Assembly (NCBI GenBank): GCA_002470125.1
Contig: DKNB01000088.1
Span: forward strand, 1-9,295
DNA length: 9,295 nucleotides
Source: Gallionellales bacterium UBA7399
Lineage (GTDB): Bacteria > Pseudomonadota > Gammaproteobacteria > Burkholderiales > Gallionellaceae
Direction: 5' to 3'
How positions within the stretch are numbered: position 1 is the first letter of the stretch; the number at the start of each line of letters is the position of its first letter. This document shows, one piece after another, positions 1 through 6,798 of the stretch. Below the pieces are notes generated by a model. That model was given only the letters and a program-made list of their open reading frames with translations. It was not told where the DNA came from and made no database searches. A program made the position numbers and the translations under genes.

Positions 1-26
1 CCATATAACCGTGTGACAAAATAGAT

Positions 27-482
27 ATGAGCGAATCAGCAGATTTTAAAGAGGGGCTAAATTTTTTCTTGAACAAGGACTACGCAAACGCGGAAATTTC
101 TTTTCAAAAAGCAGTAGACCAGGGCGATCCAGAAGCCCAATTTTGTCTGGGGGACATGTACAACAATGGTTACGGCGTCACCAAGAATGAACGAAAGGCT
201 GAAGGGCTGTTTCGTAAGTCTGCGGAGCAACGATTCACGCCCTCCCAAATTAATTTAGGCATCATGTACTCCCAGGGAAATGGTGTTGAGCAGGACCTGG
301 TGGAAGCGTTTACGTGGCTCAGTATCGCCGGCCGAGCCCTTGACGACGATGGGAATGACCTTGCTGTCGATGAAGAGGGTAGGGATCTTATTGAAGTCAT
401 AAGGGAGCAGATGACGGATGGCCAGGTGACTGAGGCACTGAGAAGGTCAAGCGCTTGGATGAAAAAAAATCAACTACTTTAG
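27..482 (+). CDS. Small Sel1-repeat (TPR-like) protein
   Basis: A 151-residue protein made largely of Sel1-like helical repeats. Residues 35-69 form one clear unit (DPEAQFCLGDMYNNGYGV, then a helix ending KSAEQ). Residues 71-103 form a second unit (LGIMYSQGNGV followed by EAFTWLSIAGR). Residues 5-34 look like a degenerate preceding helix pair with the A-x-x-x-F-x-K-A-V pattern. The C-terminal third (about 104-151) is acidic, then mixed charge, and is not repeat-like. There is no signal peptide or membrane segment, so a cytoplasmic protein is expected. Sel1 repeats normally act as protein-protein interaction scaffolds; the partner here cannot be deduced. The ATG at 27 is the first start after an in-frame TAA at 6-8, and no convincing Shine-Dalgarno sequence precedes it. 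It is separated by 105 bases from the next gene and shares no obvious function with its neighbours. The repeat family is secure; the biological role is unknown. Confidence 0.85.
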   Translation: MSESADFKEGLNFFLNKDYANAEISFQKAVDQGDPEAQFCLGDMYNNGYGVTKNERKAEGLFRKSAEQRFTPSQINLGIMYSQGNGVEQDLVEAFTWLSIAGRALDDDGNDLAVDEEGRDLIEVIREQMTDGQVTEALRRSSAWMKKNQLL

Positions 483-587
483 CAAGAGCATTGGGAAGTG
501 TGGGCACGTAGTAAAATGCTGCAACCCACCGCACCCAGCCTCCTCTGTGTGCGCCTTTAGAGTTTAATGTAAATAAAAATTCTACGC

Positions 588-2198
588 ATGCTGCGATTAA
601 CCGAAGTTAAACTCCCCCTAAGTCATCCCGAAAAAGATCTTAAGACCGCCATACTGAGGCGACTAGATGTTCACGCGGATGACTTAATCAGCTATTCCAT
701 ATTTCGTCGCAGCTATGATGCTCGCAAGCCATCCGCGATCATATTCTCATACACAGTAGATGTAGAGGTGAGGAATGAGGGTGCCCTACTGCAACGTTTC
801 CATGCGGATAAGCATGTCTCACCTACACCAGACATGAGCTATCGTTGGGTGACCAGGGCGCCAACAGGGCTGACTTCACGTCCTATTGTTATTGGAACTG
901 GCCCCTGCGGGATGTTCTCCGCACTGATCTTGGCGCAAATGGGTTTTCGTCCCATTGTCCTGGAGCGCGGCAAGGCTGTGCGTGATCGCACCAAGGATAC
1001 TTTTGGGCTGTGGCGTCAAGGAAAGCTTGACCCAGAGTCGAATGTGCAGTTTGGTGAGGGTGGGGCTGGAACATTTTCTGATGGCAAGCTGCACAGTCAA
1101 ATAAAAGATCCAAATCATTATGGTCGCAAGGTGCTCGCAGAGTTCGTCAAGGCGGGTGCCCCAGAGGAGATCATGTACGTCAGCAAGCCACACATCGGTA
1201 CCTTTAGGCTGGTGAGGGTGGTGGAAACGATGCGTGCGAGCATAGAGGCGCTTGGTGGAGAAATCCGCTTCCAGAGCAAGGTCGAGGATATTGTTATAGA
1301 GGGGGAACGAGTGCGGGGGGTGAGACTGGCAGACGATCAATTTATTGCCGGAGATCATGTTGTTCTTGCTGTTGGACACAGCGCGCGTGACACCTTCGAT
1401 ATGCTGCAGAAGCGCGGTGTTTACATGGAGGCCAAGGCTTTTTCAATGGGTTTCCGTATTGAGCATCCACAGGCGATGATAGATCGCTGTCGTTTTGGCA
1501 AAAGTGCTGGCAACCCACAGCTGGGTGCAGCTGACTACAAGCTGGTGCACCATTGTAAAAATGGTCGCTCGGTGTACAGCTTCTGTATGTGTCCCGGTGG
1601 AACGGTTGTGGCAGCGGCATCTGAGAGAGGTCATGTTGTTACGAACGGCATGAGTCAATACTCGCGTAATGAGCGCAACGCTAATAGTGGGATTGTTGTG
1701 GGTGTGACCCCGGCCGACTACCCAGGGGGCCCATTGGCCGGCATCGATTTGCAGAGGCAATGGGAGGCGCGAGCATTTGAGTTGGGCGGCAGCAATTACC
1801 ACGCACCAGCACAGAAGGTCGGAGACTTTCTGGCGGGCAGGCCGTCCACTACGCTGGGGGTTGTGGTGCCGTCGTATGCGCCAGCAGTAAAGTTATGCGA
1901 TCTATCTACTGCGTTACCGGACTATGCCATCGAAGCCATAAAGGAGGCCATCCCAGCGTTTGATCGGCAGCTCAAAGGGTTTGCCATGTGTGATGCGATC
2001 CTGACCGGTGTAGAGACGCGTACATCATCGCCTGTGCGCATTAAGCGGCGGGACGACTTTCAGAGTCTGAATGTTTCGGGTCTATATCCCGCCGGGGAGG
2101 GGGCCGGCTATGCGGGCGGCATACTTTCCGCTGCGATAGACGGGATACAGGTCGCCGAAGCGGTTGGGTTGAGCATGGCTAAGCAGGACAAACACTGA
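588..2198 (+). CDS. FAD-dependent dehydrogenase-like protein (COG2509 type)
   Basis: A 536-residue flavoprotein. Residues 1-90 form a small N-terminal domain of the kind that starts COG2509 proteins (MLRLTEVKLPL...). A Rossmann dinucleotide-binding motif follows at 99-127: PIVIGTGPCGMF carries GxGxxG at 103-108, and the strand ends in E127 (VLERG), which normally holds the ribose of FAD. A glycine-rich FGEGGAGTFSDGKL block lies at 155-168, a second nucleotide-fold strand VVLAVGHSARDT at about 258-269, and a C-terminal flavin-closing motif GLYPAGEGAGYAGGI at 498-512. Length and domain order match full-length family members, so it looks intact. The family is widespread in bacteria and annotated as an FAD/NAD(P)-dependent oxidoreductase without an established substrate. 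Cysteines at 323, 333 and 335 could be redox active, but this is speculation. The start is supported by agreement with the usual family N-terminus, although the leader is AT-rich and lacks a Shine-Dalgarno. No operon partner is evident. Confidence 0.88.
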   Translation: MLRLTEVKLPLSHPEKDLKTAILRRLDVHADDLISYSIFRRSYDARKPSAIIFSYTVDVEVRNEGALLQRFHADKHVSPTPDMSYRWVTRAPTGLTSRPIVIGTGPCGMFSALILAQMGFRPIVLERGKAVRDRTKDTFGLWRQGKLDPESNVQFGEGGAGTFSDGKLHSQIKDPNHYGRKVLAEFVKAGAPEEIMYVSKPHIGTFRLVRVVETMRASIEALGGEIRFQSKVEDIVIEGERVRGVRLADDQFIAGDHVVLAVGHSARDTFDMLQKRGVYMEAKAFSMGFRIEHPQAMIDRCRFGKSAGNPQLGAADYKLVHHCKNGRSVYSFCMCPGGTVVAAASERGHVVTNGMSQYSRNERNANSGIVVGVTPADYPGGPLAGIDLQRQWEARAFELGGSNYHAPAQKVGDFLAGRPSTTLGVVVPSYAPAVKLCDLSTALPDYAIEAIKEAIPAFDRQLKGFAMCDAILTGVETRTSSPVRIKRRDDFQSLNVSGLYPAGEGAGYAGGILSAAIDGIQVAEAVGLSMAKQDKH

Positions 2199-2258
2199 AG
2201 AAGCTAAAAGTGCGTACTGATCGGCGCACATCTGTGGACGCTAGGCGTAACTGCTGAG

Positions 2259-2278
2259 AGCCCATGAATGCCTGGGCT
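2259..2278 (+). repeat. Short inverted repeat upstream of murJ
   Basis: AGCCCA (2259-2264) and TGGGCT (2273-2278) form a perfect 6-base inverted repeat around an 8-base loop. A second weak hairpin, GTGCG (2210-2214) with CGCAC (2225-2229), lies just after the flavoprotein stop. Neither is followed by a T-run, so they are not classical terminators. They could be chance, a weak attenuating structure, or part of the murJ upstream control region. Confidence 0.25.
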
Positions 2279-2302
2279 GTGCGGGTTGCTTTGCGATAGA
2301 AT
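2273..2302 (+). promoter_or_regulatory. Weak candidate promoter for murJ
   Basis: TAGAAT at 2297-2302 matches five of six bases of a sigma-70 -10 box and would place the transcript start about 30 bases before the murJ ATG at 2340. The -35 region 18 bases upstream (TGGGCT, 2273-2278) matches poorly and overlaps the right arm of the inverted repeat. Its location in the 141-base gap between the flavoprotein gene and murJ is plausible, but the match is weak. Confidence 0.22.
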
Positions 2303-2339
2303 TGGATTGGCTCAATGCGCATGTTCAAAATGGACCACA

Positions 2340-3875
2340 ATGAATTTACTTAAAACCCTGGGTGCCATAGGTGGTCTGACCTTGGTTTCTCGAATTCTTG
2401 GAATTACCCGCGATGTTTTAATAGCGCGTGTTTTCGGCGCCGGCATGGCGACCGACGCTTTTTTTGTCGCCTTTAAGCTACCAAACTTGCTGCGTCGCTT
2501 GTTTGCTGAGGGTGCATTTTCGCAGGCCTTCGTACCAATTTTTGGGGAGTACAAAAACCGTCGTGGGCACGAGGAGACCAAGCTCTTGGTTGATCACGTG
2601 GCTACGTTGCTGGCGATCATCCTGTTCGTGGTTACGCTCGCCGGTATTATTTTTGCACCTGTTCTGGTTTATATTAGTGCGCCAGGGTTCGTGGCAACGC
2701 CTGAAAAATTTGATCTGACCGTGCAGCTCTTGCGCGTCTTGTCGCCCTACATATTCTTTATCTCATTAGTCGCCCTGGCGGCTGGCATACTGAACACCTA
2801 TAATAAGTTTTGGGTGTCTGCGTTCGCACCAATTTTTCTTAATCTGAGCCTTATCGGTGCGGCGCTATGGCTGGCGCCCTACTGTAACCCACCCGTCATG
2901 GCATTGGCCTGGGCTGTTTTTTTGGCCGGGTTTGTGCAGTTAGGATTTCAGCTTCCGTTCCTGAAGAAGATTGGCATGTTGCCACGGGTGCGCATTAGCA
3001 TTAAGGATGCAGGCGTGTGGCGCATTATCAGGCAAATGGGGCCAGCGGTGTTTGGTGTGTCGGTCGGCCAGATTAGTCTTATTATTAATACTATATTTGC
3101 CTCATTTTTGGCGGCAGGCAGCGTGTCGTGGCTCTACTACGCTGATCGCTTAATGGAGTTTCCGTCCGGCGTGCTGGGGGCGACAATTGCCACTATCCTT
3201 CTTCCGTCGCTGTCCAAGCATTACTCAGAGGGTAGCTCGGTAGAGTACTCCAAGCTGCTTGACTGGGGCCTGCGCCTAATAGTCGTGATCACTCTGCCCG
3301 CGGCCCTGGCGTTGGGCATGGTTGCCGTGCCGTTGTTGGCTACCTTCTTTCAGTACGGTGCGTTTACTGCACACGACGTCCTTATGACGCGCAATGCGTT
3401 GGTTGGGTATAGCGTGGGGCTGATTGGCATCCTCTCGGTGAAGGTTCTGGCGCCAGGCTTTTATGCACGTCAGGATATCAAGACCCCGGTTAAGGTCGGG
3501 ATTGTTACACTCTTTGCCACCCAAGCGATGAACTTGCTGTTCATTGGCTCGCTGCAGCACGCAGGTCTGGCCTTAGCGATTGGCCTCGGTGCCTGCCTCA
3601 ACTCTGCCATCCTGTTTTACCTACTGCGTAAGCGTGAAATTTATAAGCCAGAGCCTGGCTGGGCCAAATTTCTTGCGAAGGTCGGCCTGGCGATGTTGGT
3701 GCTTGGATTGACCCTTTGGCTTGGGATGGGGAGTGAGCAAAGCTGGCTTAGCGATAGCGGCTGGGGACGTGTGTGGCGTATGACTGGACTGGTGGCTATG
3801 GGCATGGCTGCCTACATTGCTGTGCTGTGGCTACTCGGCTTTAGGCTTAAAGATTTTTCAAGGCGAGAGGCGTAG
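2340..3875 (+). CDS. murJ: Lipid II flippase MurJ (MviN)
   Basis: An integral inner-membrane protein of 511 residues from the chosen start, the usual MurJ length, with the hydrophobic pattern of about 14 membrane segments (MOP superfamily). It flips undecaprenyl-linked peptidoglycan precursor (lipid II) to the periplasm. The diagnostic N-terminal stretch is present: SRILGITRDVLIARVFGAG, then TDAFFVAF and LPNLLRRLFAEGAFSQAF. Counted from this start, R18, R24, D39, R52 and R270 (in YYADRLMEFP) fall exactly at the positions of the functionally important charged residues known in E. coli MurJ, which strongly supports this start. An in-frame ATG at 2268 would add 24 residues (MPGLCGLLCDRIG...) that look non-coding and are absent from the family. 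A weak TGGA lies about 8 bases before the ATG. The gene ends in a convergent arrangement 24 bases from the arnD stop. MurJ is normally essential, and nothing here suggests damage. Confidence 0.96.
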   Translation: MNLLKTLGAIGGLTLVSRILGITRDVLIARVFGAGMATDAFFVAFKLPNLLRRLFAEGAFSQAFVPIFGEYKNRRGHEETKLLVDHVATLLAIILFVVTLAGIIFAPVLVYISAPGFVATPEKFDLTVQLLRVLSPYIFFISLVALAAGILNTYNKFWVSAFAPIFLNLSLIGAALWLAPYCNPPVMALAWAVFLAGFVQLGFQLPFLKKIGMLPRVRISIKDAGVWRIIRQMGPAVFGVSVGQISLIINTIFASFLAAGSVSWLYYADRLMEFPSGVLGATIATILLPSLSKHYSEGSSVEYSKLLDWGLRLIVVITLPAALALGMVAVPLLATFFQYGAFTAHDVLMTRNALVGYSVGLIGILSVKVLAPGFYARQDIKTPVKVGIVTLFATQAMNLLFIGSLQHAGLALAIGLGACLNSAILFYLLRKREIYKPEPGWAKFLAKVGLAMLVLGLTLWLGMGSEQSWLSDSGWGRVWRMTGLVAMGMAAYIAVLWLLGFRLKDFSRREA

Positions 3876-3886
3876 GCGCGCTCTCG
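3864..3886. terminator. Candidate bidirectional hairpin at the murJ/arnD convergence
   Basis: CGAGAGGCG (3864-3872) can pair with CGCGCTCTCG (3877-3886) through nine base pairs with one bulged G (3880), leaving a TAGG loop. The murJ TAG stop (3873-3875) sits in that loop. The position between convergent genes only 24 bases apart suits a shared transcription stop. However, neither flank has the T-run of an intrinsic terminator, so it may only be a 3'-end stabilising hairpin. Confidence 0.35.
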
Positions 3887-3899
3887 AACTCCAGAAAGG

Positions 3900-4808
3900 C
3901 TAAAGAAAGGCTTTGCCCCCTTGGACGGCAAGGGTTCCACTGCGCCCGTCCACTCTGCCCTCTAGCAACTCGTTTCGAGGTAGTTCTCCCTGAGAGTCAC
4001 TCAGGTGCTGGCGCAAGGACACAAGGTCGTAGCCCTGCGCCTTCCAGCCGACGATGAGCTGCTCGAATACTGGCATCCACTTTCCACCTTCGAGCTCTGC
4101 GTGCAGAGTAAAAACGTGACCCGTGGCGGGTGGGGTGGCGGTTAGTCGTAACATATACGACACCACATTTTCCAGCGTGACCCCATTGTGATTGATGACC
4201 TCGTCTAGCGTTGGCAGGGTTGTGGGAAGTTGGGGGCAATTAATAATTTCAGCGTCCCAGGTCGGGATAAAAGGGCGCGTGCCACGTGTGTCTGAGCTGT
4301 ACTCGAAACCAAGTAGCTGGGTTAGCCGCAGGGCGTGCCGGTTCATCTGCCAGCCAGCAGCGGCATGAGCCTTTGGCGCCACACCAAAAATTTCGATAAA
4401 CCTGTCTACAGCGCGCTGCATCTCGCGTCGAGTCCACGCGGCGTCTTTTCCTGAGACATAATCTTGCCAGCGAACATGGTCGTAGCAATGAATGCCCACC
4501 TCAAAGCCCGCATTGCGTACCGAGCGCAGTATCTTCGCACAACTGCGGCCGATGTCTGGTCCAGGCAGGACCGTACCATATAGCAGCGTCCTAATCCCAT
4601 AATGATTAAGCACCGATGTGCGGGACACCTTGCTTAAAAAGCCGGGACGGAATATGCGTTTAATGGCGCGCCCGGTGTGATCTGGGCCAAGGGTGAAAAA
4701 GAAAGATGCTTGCGCATCATGTCGTCGCAGGGCTTCCATTAAGCGTGGAACGCCATCGCGCGTACCGCGGTAGGTGTCAACATCAATTTTAAGGGCTAAC
4801 TGGGGCAT
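3900..4808 (-). CDS. arnD: 4-deoxy-4-formamido-L-arabinose-phosphoundecaprenol deformylase ArnD
   Basis: A 302-residue NodB-type polysaccharide deacetylase, close to the roughly 296 residues of E. coli ArnD. In the Ara4N pathway it removes the formyl group from undecaprenyl-phosphate Ara4FN on the cytoplasmic side, making the transfer step irreversible. The N-terminal KIDVDTYRGTRDGVP (7-21) carries the catalytic/metal aspartates D9 and D11. GIHCYDHVRWQD (105-116) supplies metal-binding H107 and H111, and FTLHAELEGG (233-242) supplies H236. The ArnD-specific insert with the LLYGTVLPGP block (75-84) and the tail GELPRNELLEGRV separate it from chitooligosaccharide or peptidoglycan deacetylases. 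It is the last gene of the minus-strand cluster, starting 20 bases after the formyltransferase stop, with no clear Shine-Dalgarno (translation may be coupled). It converges on murJ. The assignment is firm because of both motifs and neighbours. Confidence 0.94.
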   Translation of the reverse strand: MPQLALKIDVDTYRGTRDGVPRLMEALRRHDAQASFFFTLGPDHTGRAIKRIFRPGFLSKVSRTSVLNHYGIRTLLYGTVLPGPDIGRSCAKILRSVRNAGFEVGIHCYDHVRWQDYVSGKDAAWTRREMQRAVDRFIEIFGVAPKAHAAAGWQMNRHALRLTQLLGFEYSSDTRGTRPFIPTWDAEIINCPQLPTTLPTLDEVINHNGVTLENVVSYMLRLTATPPATGHVFTLHAELEGGKWMPVFEQLIVGWKAQGYDLVSLRQHLSDSQGELPRNELLEGRVDGRSGTLAVQGGKAFL

Positions 4809-4828
4809 GGCATTGTGCTTGGCGGGCG

Positions 4829-5752
4829 CTAAGGTGCATCAAATTTAAATGTTGCCGTGCCGTATTGTGAGGCGAACTCTGCGGCACTGGTTTCTACGTT
4901 ATCCAACTCAAAGCGTACGATACGTAGCACACCCTGTCCGCAGGTGGCATATGCCCTGCCTTCCTTGACGAAGAAGCTAGGCGCCGTGTCGTGGGCGGCA
5001 GCGGTCTCAATGAGGGTTTGTAGGATACGCATTGGACGTCCTAGAAGGCTCGTGGTTGCGCCAGGGTAGGGTGGCGCCACAGCACACACCAGCCTGTGGA
5101 TGCTGTGTACATCCTGAGACCAGTCGACGATCCCGTCCTCTGGTTTGCGGCCACCAAAATAGGTGCCACGGCTTAAATCCTGAGCCACCGGCTGAATGGT
5201 GCCAGCGAGTAGCCTTGGGAGGCAGTCATTTAGGGCGATCTCAGCCGCCACGACAACCTTTCTGAATACGTCGAATGCGGTGTCATTGGGTAGTATGGGC
5301 ACGGCTTGCTGGGCTAGCACTGCACCGTTATCAGGCTTCTCTGTCATGTAGTGCAGGGTGGCGCCGGTCTCTGCCTCACCCTTGAGTACAGCCCAATTTA
5401 CTGGTGCCCTGCCACGATATTGTGGCAACAATGAGCCGTGCATATTGAGCGCGCCATGTTTTGGAATTTCTAGCAACTCACGCTTAAGCATTTCACGATA
5501 ATAAAAGGAAAAAATAAAGTCTGGCTGCAGCGCGCGAATTTGTTTGAGAACGTCTGGCGTGTTTGGATTGTCTGGGGTGATCACGGGGATGTCATGCAGC
5601 CCAGCAAGCTTGGCCACACTGGGAAACCAAATATTTTCCTTTGGGTTGTCACGATGGGTGACAACCAGTGTCACCTTGAGGCCGTGTGCTAGTAATACTG
5701 ATAGGCAGCGCACCCCAACCTCATGGTAAGCAAAGACAACTACGTTGGTCAT
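4829..5752 (-). CDS. arnA: Stand-alone UDP-L-Ara4N formyltransferase (ArnA N-terminal-type)
   Basis: A 307-residue formyltransferase corresponding to the N-terminal half only (about 305 residues) of the 660-residue bifunctional E. coli ArnA. It transfers formyl from N10-formyltetrahydrofolate to the 4-amino group of UDP-L-Ara4N. The active-site stretch ALNMHGSLLPQYRGRAPVNW (101-120) contains N103 and H105, and D141 follows in EKPDNGAVLAQ. These match the ArnA catalytic N102/H104/D140 with a one-residue shift. Residues from about 205 on form the C-terminal OB-like domain typical of the Fmt/ArnA fold. The decarboxylase half of ArnA is absent: a TAG stop at 4829-4831 is followed 20 bases later by arnD, leaving no room for a remnant. 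The start overlaps the arnC stop by ATGA. It could instead formylate another UDP-4-amino sugar or be Fmt-like, but its position between arnC and arnD argues for Ara4N. The symbol arnA is used for the formyltransferase part only. Confidence 0.9.
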   Translation of the reverse strand: MTNVVVFAYHEVGVRCLSVLLAHGLKVTLVVTHRDNPKENIWFPSVAKLAGLHDIPVITPDNPNTPDVLKQIRALQPDFIFSFYYREMLKRELLEIPKHGALNMHGSLLPQYRGRAPVNWAVLKGEAETGATLHYMTEKPDNGAVLAQQAVPILPNDTAFDVFRKVVVAAEIALNDCLPRLLAGTIQPVAQDLSRGTYFGGRKPEDGIVDWSQDVHSIHRLVCAVAPPYPGATTSLLGRPMRILQTLIETAAAHDTAPSFFVKEGRAYATCGQGVLRIVRFELDNVETSAAEFASQYGTATFKFDAP

Positions 5753-6687
5753 TCAGTTTTGTCCAGTATCGCTTGAATTAGGTAGCGTGGGCGGTGGCGC
5801 ACTTGCATGTAGATGCGACCGATGTATTCCCCCAAGAGTCCGATTCCGAACAGGGTTAGTCCAATTAGGAAGAAGGCGATAGCAAAAAGCGTGAACAGAC
5901 CTTCCGCCTCAGGACCAATGAATAGGCGACGCACCAGCAGAAAGACAACGAAGAATGCTGACATGAGTGAAATCGCAATGCCAGCCATAGAAAACCACTG
6001 GAGTGGAACCACAGAGAAGCCGGTCATCAGATCAAAGTTAAGACGAATTAGGCTGTACAGCGAGTACTTTGACTCGCCCAGCGTACGTTCTTCGTGCCTC
6101 ACCACAACCTCAGTTGGATTGCGCGCAAAGGTATAAGCGAGGGCAGGAACAAATGTATTAACCTCCTTGCAGCCATTAATCGCGTCAATGAGGCGGCGAT
6201 CGTATGCTCGCAGCATGCAGCCCTGGTCGGTCATCTTGATGCTTGTAATACGTTCACGCAGTCGATTCATGGCGCGTGAACCTATGTCGCGCCACCAACT
6301 GTCGTTTCGACATTCACGAATCGAGCCCACGTAATCGTGACCCTCGTCCATCTTGGCAAGTAGCTTGGCTATTTCTTCTGGCGGGTTTTGTAGGTCGGCA
6401 TCCATCGTGACGATGCGATCACCTCGCGTGTGCTCGAAGCCGGCCATGATTGCCATGTGCTGACCAAAATTTCCGTTAAATAGGATGACGCGCGTTACAT
6501 CGTGGCGACGCTGAAATTGTTCACGCAGTAGGGCTGCCGAACGGTCACCGCTGCCATCATCAATAAATAGGATCTCATAGTTTGGGCCGAGACTATCCAG
6601 TGCTGGATACAGCCGATCAAAGAGGCTCTGCAGACCACGTTCTTCGTTGAAGACGGGAATGACGATGGATAGTTGTGGGGTGCTCAT
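5749..6687 (-). CDS. arnC: Undecaprenyl-phosphate 4-deoxy-4-formamido-L-arabinose transferase ArnC
   Basis: A 312-residue family 2 glycosyltransferase with a membrane anchor. It moves Ara4-formyl-N from UDP to undecaprenyl phosphate at the cytoplasmic face of the inner membrane. The nucleotide-sugar site is seen as LSIVIPVFNEERGL (6-19), FIDDGSGDRS (41-50) and the metal-binding VTMDADLQNPPEE (93-105), where D96 and D98 form the DxD-like element. MTDQGCMLRAYDR (152-164) and the RTLGESKYSLYSL block (201-213) are typical of ArnC and dolichol-phosphate-mannose-synthase-like enzymes. Two membrane segments lie at about 228-252 and 264-288, followed by the YIGRIYMQVRHRPRYLI tail. Length and order match E. 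coli ArnC. The gene begins 111 bases after arnB, the only loose junction of the cluster, and its stop overlaps the formyltransferase start by ATGA. Other GT2 polyprenyl-phosphate transferases share this architecture, so the exact sugar is inferred from the neighbours. Confidence 0.92.
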   Translation of the reverse strand: MSTPQLSIVIPVFNEERGLQSLFDRLYPALDSLGPNYEILFIDDGSGDRSAALLREQFQRRHDVTRVILFNGNFGQHMAIMAGFEHTRGDRIVTMDADLQNPPEEIAKLLAKMDEGHDYVGSIRECRNDSWWRDIGSRAMNRLRERITSIKMTDQGCMLRAYDRRLIDAINGCKEVNTFVPALAYTFARNPTEVVVRHEERTLGESKYSLYSLIRLNFDLMTGFSVVPLQWFSMAGIAISLMSAFFVVFLLVRRLFIGPEAEGLFTLFAIAFFLIGLTLFGIGLLGEYIGRIYMQVRHRPRYLIQAILDKTE

Positions 6688-6730
6688 GGCTTGGTATTCT
6701 ACCGTAGGAGAAAGATTGGTGGAACTGTAA

Positions 6731-6746
6731 ATGACGTGTGAGTCAT
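6731..6746. repeat. Dyad ATGAC-N6-GTCAT in the arnB-arnC gap
   Basis: This is a 5-base perfect inverted repeat (6731-6735 and 6742-6746) separated by 6 bases, inside the 111-base gap between arnB and arnC. On the minus strand a TTTACA (6731-6726), matching five of six bases of a -35 box, adjoins it, but no good -10 box follows at the right spacing. It could be a regulator site for an internal promoter or a chance dyad. The rest of the gap shows no open reading frame or terminator. Confidence 0.25.
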
Positions 6747-6798
6747 GAGCGCGGCTAACTACGACAATAGCTGTAAGATCTGCTTGGCGGGCTGCGGG

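Noticed and set aside
876..1379. A 167-residue minus-strand open frame inside the flavoprotein gene
   Set aside because: It is antisense to a well-conserved coding region, its composition is not protein-like and no motif is seen. It is a shadow frame.
2268..2339. Upstream in-frame ATG extending MurJ by 24 residues
   Set aside because: The extension is cysteine-rich and unlike MurJ. Starting at 2340 puts R18, R24, D39, R52 and R270 at the family positions.
4809..4828. A frameshifted or decayed decarboxylase domain after the formyltransferase
   Set aside because: Only 20 bases separate the stop from arnD, so no remnant can be present there.
4829..5752. Methionyl-tRNA formyltransferase (fmt)
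   Set aside because: The fold and active site are shared, but the N-terminus (VVVFAYHEVGVRCL) is ArnA-like and the gene sits between arnC and arnD with translational overlap; def, the usual fmt partner, is not adjacent.
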